NCBI GenBank assembly: GCA_021014945.1
Contig: MU266535.1
Location: forward strand, 1-51,388
Direction: 5' to 3'
Length of the DNA stretch: 51,388 nt
DNA from: Leucogyrophana mollusca
Taxonomy: Eukaryota > Basidiomycota > Agaricomycetes > Boletales
How positions within the stretch are numbered: position 1 is the first letter of the stretch; each line of letters opens with the position of its first letter. Positions 22,247-34,288 of this stretch are shown here, in pieces. Made by a program: the position numbers and the translations under genes. The notes beneath the pieces were generated by a model that was not told the origin of the DNA, did no database searches, and worked only from the letters and a program-made list of their open reading frames with translations.

Positions 22247-24315
22247 TCAATTCCTATCCGCATCCCTTAGAACCAAAGGCTTGACAACCCGGTTCCAATT
22301 CTGCGTCCACGTATTCCATTCCCAATCCTCGCCTTCCTCGTGGTTCGAAAGATCAACCAGAGGCCCCTCCATTGGATTCGCTTTGTGGAGGAGAGACATG
22401 CGAAGCTCTGCGAGAGCGGCGGAGTTGGGGAAGGAGGTAAGGAGCCTCTAGTAGTAAGGATGATAAGAAGCTGCAGAAGGAGAGAGGAAGGTTAGGACAA
22501 ACCTCCATCTGCTCTGCGAGTTGTTTGGCATTTTTAAATATAAGCCCATTCTGGCCGTCTTTCACAAGCTCGTGCAGACTGACAAACGGGAGTAAGCGCG
22601 ATGGTGCAGTAAGATCGTGGACAGTTTTAGTACACACCAAGCAAAGTCAAGTGCGCAGACGGGCAAGCCACAACCAAACATGTCGACTATCTTCATCGGA
22701 AGATCGAGAGCTGATGAACTTGAATGAAGGCATATACCAAGATCGGCGGAACCTGTCGCGATTTTAATTTTACGAAATGAGCAGTTTTCGAGCCACACTG
22801 AGAAGTTCCTCACCGAGCAGAATAGGATAATCCTCTGCTTCGAGCCACAGGCTTGTACACCTCACCCATTCCCAGCTCTGCTGAAGTCTGTCTACTTCCG
22901 CCATGTATTTTTCCTTATCTGGGCCTTTGCCCGTGATGACCATCCATACACGAGGAAGTGTGTCGTCACTTGACCTCTTCTCGCGTGGCTGATTGACCTC
23001 GCGTGCGCGTGCCTCGTACAGTTTGAGCGCTTCGAGAAGGATGCTGAAATCTTCATCAGGCGTCCATGAAGTGCTGGATACCAGGAGCGCTGGGCGGTCG
23101 GGCCGAAGGTTAGGCATATTCACGCGGGCGTAGGATTGTGGGCCGGGCATACTAGGAAGAGGAGAGTAAGGGGGCGGCATCGTGCCCGAGGACGTGATGC
23201 TTCGGGTGAAAGACGTTGCATAGGGTGGGGATGGAGAAGGGAGGAAAGGCGACAATGACGGGGTATTCAGTGTAGGACCAAGTCGGAGAAAGAGCTGTCA
23301 TGGGTGCCATAGTGAATTTGTGGCAGACGCTATCAGAAGAATTGTGAGTACCTCGTGGACTTCAGTCGGCGAGCACCTATGGAAATGAGCTGGTGGGCGG
23401 TCATGCAAGACAGCTTTATGTCCTCTACGTACCATTAGCTTCAGTCAAGTATAATAACAGAGAATCTACGTACACTAAGCCCCATTGATCTACCAGATGA
23501 TCGCGCATGGCTTGGGTCACGAACAAGTGTGCATATGCGGAGCTACCAAAGGTAATCTCAAATCTGTAACCTCTTAAGCTGTATGTTCCGAATTCAAAAC
23601 CAGAGATATCTCACAGCTTTGCGATCCTGACAAAGGGATGGAGCTTGCCCAGCTTTAGCGCCAGAATGCTATAGCCAAGGTTATGCCAGTCGATGATGAC
23701 TTTGCTGCCTCTCAAGAGGCCAACAAGCCATACCAGGGCCAATGTTGGAATGCTAGGGGGATTCTTGCACAAAATATTCTTGAGAACCAGATTATGACGC
23801 ATGAAGATACCGACTGACCTGGACCAGGATAAACTCCGGTGGGTGCGGTACTTCGAGTAAGAGGGTATGCAGGATAGTAATTATTTGATACGCTATCTTA
23901 ATGGGTGCTGCTAGGATAAATGGTATATTGGCGACAAAGGAGGGTGGGTCGGGCAGGTAGCAAAAGTTGACATGAGGAAGAGACGCGAGTGATGGAATGG
24001 GTTTAGAACCTGCCCACGCGGCGTCGAGTTAGTATGCCAGGTCTGCAGTGCTGAATGTAGCGTACCTCTGTATCCAATGAGATAAGTATCAAATTCTATC
24101 TTTGCGAAGCTCTCTGCATGGTACATCATCCTCGGGCTACGGCCCACATCGCCCAGAACGAGTATGGCCACCGACCTCAGTGCTGGATGTCGTTTCCTCG
24201 TGAAGATGTCAACGATGTATACAAGTAGTATAATGCTCCCATAGAATAGAGCAAACCGAACGAGACTGATGAACTTGGCGTTCTGTGAGCCTTCATGGTC
24301 GGCGTCGCCTGCCAT
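22247..24315 (-). CDS. ALG1: ALG1, chitobiosyldiphosphodolichol beta-mannosyltransferase
   Basis: Nine exons (24315-24066, 24009-23819, 23763-23615, 23563-23474, 23424-23352, 23294-22814, 22752-22638, 22578-22503, 22447-22247) give 541 residues, slightly longer than yeast Alg1 because of a Pro/Ser-rich insert (coded around 23140-23280). An N-terminal membrane helix ([18 protein letters not shown]) is followed by [85 protein letters not shown] and [13 protein letters not shown]. The protein adds the first mannose to GlcNAc2-PP-dolichol on the cytosolic face of the ER (GT33), the committed core step of N-glycosylation. I chose the ATG at 24315; an in-frame ATG at 24444 would overlap NFU1 on the other strand. 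Confidence 0.95.
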
Positions 24316-24422
24316 GAGAGAGGTCAGCGGGACAGGGTTATGTTGCTTAGTCAGCGCACGGGACGGAATGAAGATATTTGTAAGTTTAACCGCCGGTTCT
24401 GTCCTCAATATACTGTACCACC

Positions 24423-25404
24423 ATGTCTTCCAGACTCGCTTCATTATCCCTCAGTCCGCTCGGTAAAACAAGAGCGGATCCGAGGAAGACTCTTGAAAGA
24501 ACCGCTCGATCATGGTCCAGATGCATATCCTCTACGCCCGCACGACAAGCCGTACATCGAGGGCCAACTCTCGCGACCGCTTCCGATATCCATGCCCCCA
24601 AACCATCTTCTATCTTCCAAACACACACACAAAGTAAGTAAGAGTTCTACGCCAGCTTGCGCTCGCTAACGTCTTTCCAGGCCGCTCTATGTTTATACAG
24701 ACGGAAACAACCCCAAATGATGATTCATTGAAGTTCATACCTGGAGTCAGCGTCATGGGGGATGGTACAGCCGAGTTCCTTGATACCCGTTCTGCTCTCG
24801 CGTCCCCTCTCGCAATTCGCCTAATGGGTATTGAAGGCGTCAAAGCCATATTCTATGGCCCAGACTTTGTCACCGTGTCGAAAGACAGTGAGAATCCATG
24901 GGCAGTCATCAAACCTGAGATATACTCCATTCTAATGGAGCACTTCTCTGCTGGTCTGCCACTATTCCGATCGCAGGAGGACCAAGATGCGGCAGGGCCA
25001 CAAGATACGAAGATTCTTGACACGGACTCAGAAACGGTAGCAATGATCAAGGAACTACTTGAGACGCGGGTACGACCAGCGATTATGGAGGATGGTGGAG
25101 ACATAGAGTATCGTGGGTTTAGCGACGAAGGTTTCGTCAAGGTGAAGTTGAAGGGTAGCTGCAGAGGGTGCGACTCGAGTACAGTGACGTTGAAGTCCGG
25201 CATCGAGCGGATGCTGATGCATTACATCCCGGAAGTGAAAGGCGTGGAGCAGGTGAATCCATTATTGTGAAGATTCCTATGTCTTGGTTCTTATACCGTT
25301 GCCAGGTTTTGGATGAGGAAGAAACGATAGCACTCGATGAGTTTTCGAAACTTGAACAGCGTTTGGCGGAGAAGGAGGCCAGGAAGAAACCGGAACCGAA
25401 GTGA
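24423..25404 (+). CDS. NFU1: NFU1, mitochondrial iron-sulfur cluster carrier
   Basis: Three exons (24423-24633, 24681-25252, 25306-25404) give 293 residues. The Arg/Ser-rich N-terminus without acidic residues early on is a mitochondrial presequence. The Nfu N-terminal domain starts with FIQTETTPNDDSLKFIPG and the C-terminal NifU-like domain carries the cluster-binding CxxC in GSCRGCDSSTVTLKSGIE. The usual residue after the second Cys is Pro; here it is Asp. A Lys/Glu-rich coiled tail follows. NFU1 passes 4Fe-4S clusters to lipoate synthase and respiratory proteins. Its start codon lies 107 bp from the divergently transcribed ALG1 start, so the two promoters must be compact or shared. Frataxin and a rhodanese lie 19 kb away in the same window. 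Confidence 0.93.
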
Positions 25405-25941
25405 GTCCCATGCACCAGTGCGATGGACACATCGGTGACCAACCTGTGCACCATAGGATGGCGCGTTACATGTCGGTATAGTCGAGTTGCGCAGATAGAT
25501 CTTACTTTCATTTGCTATCATGTTTTCGCCCTCATAATGTATAGCACGGACGGACAAAAAATCGACACACATCCCCTGCCAGTGTGTATTCTATGTGGAG
25601 CTCGGCTGTCAGCCCCTGAGGAAGAATAGGGATCTTCGAAAGCTATGGTTTCGTATCATTCTGGTGCTCTGCCTAATTTTTACCTTCTTCGGAATCAGAT
25701 CACTCACGTGAAGCAACATCGTGCTGGGGAGTGCGCTGAATTCCCGTCGTTCTCCTCGGACATCTGTTGCATTAAGGCGTGCGATGGTCATTTCGATAAT
25801 CGCGTACTGTGATAGTCTTGGTCGAAGTTATATGCACGCATTACAGCCTCCTTCACCACCCAGCAAGTATCAAACAATCAGCCGCTGCAGAGCGATGATC
25901 AAAGCGATACAAAGAAGTCAGTCAGTTAAGTTGGTCTCATG
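25405..25941. other. Spacer between convergent NFU1 and MPH1 genes
   Basis: 537 bp between two 3' ends. Short frames on both strands lack recognisable motifs. Presumably transcription terminators only. Confidence 0.4.
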
Positions 25942-28900
25942 TCACTCGAATGATATATCGGCCTCATCGTCAACGACGAAACTACCTAAAACGTATTCAT
26001 CCGGCTCATCGTCTTCTCGAGGCGGTGAGCTGGACACCATAGGTCGGCGTGCCGCACTCTCCCCGGGCCTCCCAAAGAAAACGGCTCGCCTACGTGGGCC
26101 ATTCGCAAACGCTGGAGCGCCTCCTCGGGCAGGAGCCTGAGTGAAAAGACTCTGACGGTACGCAAGCGCCTGATCGTACGACGGTGACGCTTGAGTGGCC
26201 ATGTCCTTGAGGAACTGCCTATCAGACTCGCTTTCAACATCGTCCTCGGAATGCGATGATCCCTCGCTTTCCTCTGCTCCAGAATGCGCGGCCTCCCCGT
26301 CGACCCATGGATTGTGTTTGAGAGGCACTACTCGTTTGGCCTTTCTTCGCCGTGGAGCTGGACTTGACTGATGCGGCAATACTTCGGTGTCTCTACGTTG
26401 AAGACGGCGTTGCGACGGGGGAGGCATCTCCGAAAGAGGGGAATCGAGGATATCCGGCGCAAGGACACGCTTCTTGAGGGTAGGCTTTCCGGCGGGTCGA
26501 ATCGCAAAAGACGCCTCAGGAATTTCCTGGTCGGAGGAAAGCATCGGCGTCCGCTGGGAACATGGAAGGACTGGGGGAGGCATATCACATTTACGAGATT
26601 GCCTTCCGATTATAGGAGAGGTTGCGCCTTCTTCAAGCACCTCGACACTATCATCTTGGAGAACACGACGCTCACGAGGTGAATGCGAATTCCTTGGAAA
26701 CACAGGAGATGAATGCACTATTTGGATTTCGGGGTCTTCATCGTCATCCAGCAGCCACGCCATACTCTGCCCTTCCCCGACACCGAATTCGATTTCCGGC
26801 GTAATAACGGGAGAAATGGGCTCGGGCGGAGGTGGGGCAGAGTCTCTGTATAAGCTTTTTGATGAGCCAACACCGCTGTCCTTTGAACGGGCCGAGGTTT
26901 TTGAGGGAGATACAGGCAGGGGGGATACCGAACGCGAAGGAGATGGCGAGGACGTCAGTTCGATGACCTCGTCGTCAAGAACAATCTTCGGCGAAGACGA
27001 CCAAAAGCTGGGTGTAGTGGGGCCTATGACCTCCCGGGAGGGACCAGCCTCAGGCTTAGATGGAGCGCTGGCAGGGCTTTGAGACTGACGCGGCGTGATC
27101 GCCCGCACAGAAGGGGACACATACGGTGGCGAAAATCCGCTGTTAACCTGGTGTTGACGAGAGACACTCGTCTCCACATCCATATCTACTGATTCAACCT
27201 CTGGTGAAGACGACCAACGGGCGCGTGATTTGGTCTTTTTCTGAATCTTGGGAATGGAGATACCCAGTTCGATATCCATATCGTCCTCGTCATCGGTGCC
27301 TTTCCGAACGAACTGGCTGGCCGATGTTGCCTCTCTCCCTTTGGTTCTCGCCTTCTTGCGAGCGGCAGGGGCCTTGGCCTTTGACGGATCAATCGTTTTT
27401 GACTGACGAAGCTTTCCTTTCCCCTTGGAACCTATCGTTGCTGCTGCAGACGTCGATAACGTTCGACGCATATCGAGAAGGTTGGATTCCAACTCCATAT
27501 CCGTTGAATCGTCATCCGCAGCCAGCGGATCGAATACCTTCGGCTTCGTTTTCCGCTTCTTCGCAGCTCCTTTCACAACTAGCTCTGCGACGCTCACGAA
27601 CCCGGTACTCGCACCCTCGGGGATGTTGCGCGCAATATCATCATTGCGCTTGCGCTTCTTGCCTTTCGTAGGTGACCCGCCTCCATCGGCAGATGATGTG
27701 GTCTTCTTTCTCGTCGTGGGCTCTTCACGGATATACTCTTCGATAGGCATCTTCTTCTCCAAAGCGTCAGGTTTGACCTGGTCGGGGAGGAGGCGCGGGA
27801 CGTCGCCATATAGTTCGAGCTGGTCACCGCGGACAATGCACCGTTGTAGCTCGCCGTACGTGTCTTGTGCTTTGTCCCAGTTCAGCTCCTCCCTGACCTC
27901 AGAGAGCAAAACGTGGACGTATCCGTCACGCCTACGACCAGTTCGTCCGACGCGTTGAAGCTGGAGAGCGTTCAGATCCAATGCCATACGTGTCCGCCGA
28001 AAGTACAGATAGACCTACCATACGAATCGGCGTCTTCTGCGCATCGTAGCAAATAATCATGTCGACTTCGCCGATATCAAGACCCTCTTCACCAATGGAC
28101 GTGGACACGAGCACGTTATAATCGCCGGCTTTGAACTTCTTGATCACCTGCAAAAGTATCGTAAAGCACCATACATCGTGCAAGAAAAGGATAGCAGCAT
28201 TACCTCAAGTTGTTCTTTCTGCGCGAAACCCTTCCGCCCTTGCTTGTCTGTGCCCTGCCCGACAAATCTCATCGCCTTAAGCAGCGGCTGCTCGTGGTTC
28301 AGCATCTCAACAATCTCGTCAACGCAATCCCTATAAGTCACAAACACCATAGCCCGCGTTTCCTCGCCCTCGTTCTCGGCTTCAGCCATCCTCGATCCGA
28401 AATGCTGTACCAACAGGGTCTTCAGTGTTTCCATCTTAGGGTGCAACGCGAGCCCTCGACTCCGCTGGCTCTCAATCTCGTGCATAAGCTGCTTGTACGT
28501 CGCGTCTTCGCCGATCTTGTTCTGAGGTTTTGCTTTCTTGCCTGGCTCCGGTTCTTTGGTTGCGACCATTTCTTGCAGACATGTGTAGCACATGTTCACG
28601 CTCGCTTCCATCTGTAGCAGATAGTCACCAGATTAGCCACACGCCGTTATCGGAGAATTATCACTGACCAAGTACCCCATGGCCCTTGCCAGTGTACTTA
28701 GTTTCGATAGGGGCGCAAAGGCCCATTTTTGACTTGGACCACGGAGACGCTGCATCGTCGCCATTGCACGATATGGGTGCATTTTGACGACGTCCACAGG
28801 CTCAATAATGCCCCTATCAGCCAGAGGTTTGACAGTCGCCTGGCGTTGCATTTAATGAACATCGAATGATAAAGAGAAAAGCGGCGCTTACTTCCATGAA

Positions 28901-30559
28901 TGTCTTTAGTATACCTTGGATTTTGAGGATGTCGGGAGTCATATTGATGATATGCTGTTTAATCTCCTGCGAAGAGGAGCGGTGCTTCAGCTTTCTGGGC
29001 CCAATGCAGTCACGCGCACGAGACATTACCTTCTTGTGCATGTATTCCCGAAGATCCAGACTTTTCTCGTCCCGAATTTCGATTCTACTTATGTGCAAAG
29101 AATCAACAATGGCTTGGATAGCTTCCGGTGTGCTACCAGGCGTAGCTGTGAGAGCGAGAACGCGGAAGTGAGGGTTTTTCGCCATCAGATATCGAACGAC
29201 CTGCGCGTATGCGTAGTCCCCGGTGCCTTTGTGAGCCTCGTCTATGTCCTCGTCAGTCGATGTCAAAAAGCTATAAGTATACAAGGCGCACCGATGACCA
29301 TCAGAATAATGTCTTGCGCATCGCAATTCTCGGTGACAAGGTCATTGATGAGGGTTTGTGGAGTCATGTAGAAGACTCGCTTCTCTTCCCACTACCAGAC
29401 GTGAGTACGTAGAGCTATATCTTATCACGAAGACTCACCATCCTAAATCTGTACGGCCTTGGGTTGTTGCCGGTTAGCTCGACCGCGTCACGGCCGGGGA
29501 TGCCACACGTCCGATGGCAAGCGTCAATCTGCTGTGCAACAAGGGGCTTCGTAGGCGCGACAAAGACAACCTTGCCCTCCGGAAACCAGCGGTAGACTGT
29601 GGGAAACTATTACTAGGGAGCACTCAAAAGAAGGAAACAAGAGGCGTACAATTCAGCATGACTACACCAGCAATGAAGGTCTTGCCTAGACCGGTGGGTA
29701 ACGCCACCAGGGTGTTCTCGAATAAGCAGTGTCTTACGATGTTGAACTGGTAATCGCGCTTGGGCTGATTTAGGGGGTATATCCAGTGTTTGGCTTCCAG
29801 CATGTCTACCTTCAGTTTCATGGGCTTCGGCTACGAGGGATGTAAATTATTGGTATCGAGAAGGAAGAGACAAACCTACTGGACTTGATGTCGAGATCGG
29901 CGAGAGGAGTGTCAGTGGCTTAAAGAAAACGACGTGTCAATACGGTGCTTACCCGACTGCAAGGTAGCGTGAGCTTGATAGATACACCAGGATGATCGTT
30001 ACTGACCTGAGACGAATGGAGCAGCAAACTGCTCAAATTCCACGGACTCTTCCTCATGGTCATCCTCGTCGTCATACGCGTTGTCCTTTCCCTTCCCTTT
30101 CGCCGATTTCGGCTTCTTCCAACCAGACTTCGCGTACGCGGTATGGTCCCATTGCTTGGTCTGGGGTGCTTGCTGGCCGAAGGGATTACGCGATGCAGAT
30201 TTAGTTCTCTGAAATGATGTTCGAGAAGCAGGACTTTGTTTGCTGGAGGATGCTACTGGTTGTACCACGTCCCCGAATAGGGTTGTTTGTACAGTATTCT
30301 TCGAGCTTGATCGTGTCACGTTGCTGGGAGCGACGATGGGGGGCGCTTTGCCTTGGTAGACCGCGTCAATAAAAGTATCCAAGCGTCGAAATTCCGCTTC
30401 GTCGATGTCGAGGGTAAGGTCGAAAAAAGAGTCATCGGGATCCTTAGGAGACTCAGGTTGCTTAGGTGGCTGCGGAGCGCGATGAACAGCCTCGATAGCG
30501 TCAAGCTGGTTCAGGATACCGGAGTCGAGCTCGTCGTTGAAGTAATCGTCAGAGCTCAT
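25942..30559 (-). CDS. MPH1: ATP-dependent DNA helicase MPH1 (FANCM orthologue)
   Basis: About a dozen exons on the minus strand encode a protein of roughly 1,300 residues starting [16 protein letters not shown] at 30559. Helicase motifs appear in order: Q-motif region [19 protein letters not shown], Walker [13 protein letters not shown], motif Ia [15 protein letters not shown] in [52 protein letters not shown] and motif [15 protein letters not shown]. These match the MPH1/FANCM/Hef family, which remodels replication forks and D-loops. The last about 620 residues (25942-27800) are disordered, rich in Ser, Pro, Lys and acidic patches, without the nuclease fold of Hef. The first exon is 30559-30007. 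The exact boundaries of the second exon (about 29918-29872) are unsettled because the best-looking donor does not keep the frame. Confidence 0.93.
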
Positions 30560-31394
30560 GGCCACACGGAGGCGAGAGACATAAAACAAGAAAATGGTGA
30601 CAGAGACGGCTGAGTCGGCGAGACGCGAACTGCCACCACAACCGGAACAATAACGCGTCCACGTCATGTGATCAGCAACTCGATTGCAGAACCATCGAAT
30701 CCGACTGCTTCTCATTTACGCGTCCAATACGCGTCTATCTGCATTCCCCAGGTCGATCCAGGACATCCTGACCCAACACCTTAGACCGTGACTCATACCG
30801 CGTACACATTGTTTTCAGTGAACAGCCGAACTAACATTACCGAGTTTGACTCGGAGAAGTCGTCTTCTGACTCACTGGAATGCACTCAGAAGGCTTGTCA
30901 CATCCTCAAATATGGCGCTCGAATAGCTGGTTCTCATCCAGAAAAGCCAGTCATCCGGTTCATGCTATCCGAGCCTTAGTTTGACACAGACATCCTCATC
31001 ACATTCCTGGCTGTGGGCCCACACGACAAACGCACAAGAGGATAAGAGGGTGTTCCAGCAATCATTGTGTTGGAATGTCATCCACCAGTGCCGTCTCGAC
31101 CAAAAGGCAATTGACCGCTTTGTCACTTTTGTGCGAGCAATTGCACCCCCTTTACGGGCGGCAATTGTGCCTGTGCTACGAAGTAACCATGTTCATCTGT
31201 ACTGCCAGATGATAATGAGTGGGGGATTGAGGTGAAATCAGAATAGATCTTTGGGTTGGTTTTGTTCTGTTCTCTTGATTACTTGGAAGCTCTTGTTCGT
31301 GTTGGTTGCATAGTATGGTTACATGTTCACATAAAACAAAGTTTTCTATGTTATTCACTCATCCTCTCGCTATAGGCACTGAAGCTCTTCCTTC
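30560..31394. other. Spacer between MPH1 and the EZH2-like gene
   Basis: 835 bp between the start of MPH1 and the 3' end of the next minus-strand gene. Two short plus-strand frames (30788-30979 and 30981-31235) show no motif and no plausible splicing together. Likely promoter of MPH1 plus terminator of its neighbour. Confidence 0.4.
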
Positions 31395-34251
31395 TTATGT
31401 GTGACTCAGCCAGTACTTCTCACCATAGTTAAGAAAAAGTTCTTGACCACGTGCAATACGCTCTGCTATAATGCACAGATGTCAATGGAGTAATATGAGA
31501 ACAACAGGAAAACTTACTAGCATATAGGGCCATGTGATGATGATTATTGACGAGCATCGCTGGAAGTCAGCAGGTAAGTACATCACATAAGAGGGTGAAT
31601 GCTAGTGCAAATGGGGTTGGCTTACGTCGGGCATCACAGTTTGTTCCATCCTCGTCCTTTGCATCGTTCAGGTATCTCGTCGCATTGCCTGCATATGCAG
31701 CGTCGAGGACTTCCTCATTATCGCCCCTGACATCAAAAAGGTAGTTGAGGCCATTGTGATGCCGTTCAGGACTGGAACACAACTATCAGCTTGTGCAAGA
31801 TCAAACAATAAACAACCACACTCATGTTGATGGACCATGTCCTGCGTCATCAGAAAACCGACATAATCTATGTGAGGCCTAGGGGTGAGTGTGGTGAAGA
31901 AAGGCAACCATCATACACCTACCCCCAACCAAGTCCCCTGGGCGAATCTTTTCAACTGCAAAGGCACCCAAACCATACCGTCCAGCTTTGATCTCTAAAG
32001 CCTAAGTCGACGGATAAGAGTGTTTTGTAACGGGGAGACAGAAAATACCCCACTTTACTGTCGCCGCGCTGGATGCGGTTGTTTCGGCAATACCCTTTCA
32101 TAGCTATGGTGAACTTCTCAATAGGTGTGAACTGCCCAGATAAATGAAGAATCCATACACCTAGCGATGCAATGGCGCCGAAATGGAGTTAGAAATCATC
32201 TCCATCATGCAGACTCTATACTTACCTTGCGTCACAGCTAAAGCAGACGTCAGGGTGGCATTCTACGCTGGCTTCGTAGCAAGGGCAGGCTTTAGTGCTA
32301 CAGCACGACTTTTTCGTGTGCTTTGCGGGTCGGCAGCTGCAGCCTGGCCGCTGACGTTCACCTCCGATATGAATCGAGTTAGTGTGCAGTGACTCGAACG
32401 AAGGGATGATGACACACATTTGGGGCCACATCGGCACCGCTGCTGACAGTGAACCCGCTCCCGATAACAGGAACAGTTGTGGTAATCGCACAGACCCTTA
32501 TGGTCACAAGGTGCTGCTCTAGTGTTGTTTAACTCGGTAGAAGGGGGAAGGGGGGGGAGCTATGCTTACGGTTTGCGTGTGATGTGCTTCCCGCCTGAAT
32601 CATCTGATCCCAAGCTGAAATATTATTCTCTAGAGAAAAGTTGGCAAGACTTACGGAAAGTTTGCTGTGCTACTCCCCGCCTGCTGTTAGCTGCGCCCTC
32701 GTCTTCGTCGTCTAAGAAGACATGGTCGGGGAACAAGTTGCACCTTTGCACGAACGCCTGTGGTGCCGATCGCACTGAGCCTCATCCAGGCTCAGACTCA
32801 CAGGGGAAAAATAATACATACTTCCCGGCAGGGCTTGAGGCATAGAACTGCAAGCTGACAAGGAAAAACATCTGGGGCGATCTTCAGTATCGTGCTCAGC
32901 GTCTCCATGCCAGTATCGTCCCAATGTACGGTATCCTGCTCATGCACGGTAATGAGCGAGTATCCCCCATCAGAGACGCCGCGTATACACACCGCAAATG
33001 TGTCATTGGTGACTAGACGAAAACATTCATCGCCGCAAGGAAGGCCTTCGCTGAGCCGCATACTCTCGCCTGTGACCTTCGGCAGTCCTCCGCCATACGT
33101 GCTGGCATGTGGGCCAGCTGAGTCGACGGTGATCAGGGGATCGCTTGAATATGATGACTAAAGCTTACGGTGGAGTGCACATTGCGACTGCATGCATATC
33201 GGACAGAATGACTTGAGGGCTGATGTATGGCGACCGTGTAGGTCGTCTGCCATGGGCACGTACGATGTCGGCAATTCGCCTTGGTCGATTAGTGCACCTG
33301 GCCATTTAAGGGCATCGCTGGAGCACAATAAGTACCACACCAGCTAAAATTGAGGGGAGCCGACAAACCGTTGAGATTTCCCCCAAAGAAGACCAGTGTT
33401 GTTGAAGTTGTATGGTCGAAGATGTTCAAGAATGCCTATCCGATCGATATCTCCGAGTGAGATATCGTGGTTATGGTACAGCCGACGTGCGGTTTCGAGT
33501 TGAATTTCTTCCACTGTAGAATAGGCAACATTGGGGGTTACAAGGGGGGACACCGACTTACAGTCCGGGTCAAAATCCTCCTCCCATGCGAGACCGCCTT
33601 CGCCTTCAAATTCTGCCACATAGTGCGCTGCAGGAAATCGACTGTCGTCAGCATAGGGGACAAATTGAAGTGTATCCTCTAGCTGTTGGCTCCGTGCAAT
33701 ACTATGATTAATTGGAGCGCAGGCTTCGTACTTCGGATGAGGCTCGAATACGTCTGTGGTGATCTCGAACTGCGAGGAGTGAGAAATCACACGCCCCGCG
33801 CCGTCGGGAACATGAGCGATGGTACGCGTAAGGAGTTCTTCGAACATTTCTCGTGTTTCCGTCGACACTACGCAACTTCCTGCCAGGGCATCGATGATTT
33901 GGCGGCAGTTTTGAGGCTCCCAGCGATAGAATTCTTGCCAGACCTCTTTGTATGTGAGGAGGCCTAGTTTCTTGCTGTTAGCTCCATCCTGAGGCAGGGG
34001 GTTGTGCGAGACATTTTCCTCTTCAGTACGATCCAGAAAATGGTAGTGATTTCCTGAATACTCAAGAGCCATCAGACGAAAGACCAAGTGAGCTTACTGG
34101 GGGTTGTGGGCGCTTGTAGGTCCACTTTCGTGTTGACAAATCGGGACAAAGCTATAAAAGTCAGAAAACGACTTGGTGGAGCTTGGTGGCCACTATAATT
34201 TGACAGCCACACCAGGTTACACCCTTCACCTTGACTATCCACCGTTGCCAT
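31395..34251 (-). CDS. EZH2: Enhancer-of-zeste-type histone H3K27 methyltransferase (PRC2 catalytic subunit)
   Basis: Roughly 11-12 exons give about 750 residues. My start is the ATG at 34251 (MATVDSQ), with exons 34251-34230, 34151-34098 and from 34053; the next in-frame ATG is at 34072. E(z) landmarks appear in order: an EED-contact-like N-terminus, the Cys cluster HTSALKSFCPICMQSQCALH, then PCGDECFRL, APDVFPCQLAVLC and KPCREV (SANT2-like region). The CXC domain follows (DHKGLCDYHNCSCYR, CQQRCRCGPKC, CRPAKHTKKSCCSTKACPCY). The SET domain has GRYGLGAFAVEKIRPGDLVG, GNATRYLND, NCDARPMLVNNHHH and ARGQELFLNYGEKYW. The usual NHS motif of SET reads ND here. It should act in the nucleus with EED and SUZ12 partners to methylate H3K27 and silence genes. 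Confidence 0.87.
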
Positions 34252-34288
34252 TAAACTCGGCTACATTTTCTTGTGACGACGAACTGCT

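Noticed and set aside
26474..27958. Plus-strand frames of 177-202 codons opposite the MPH1 C-terminus
   Set aside because: They are antisense shadows of the disordered Ser/Pro/Lys-rich tail; no start context, introns or homology-like motifs support them.
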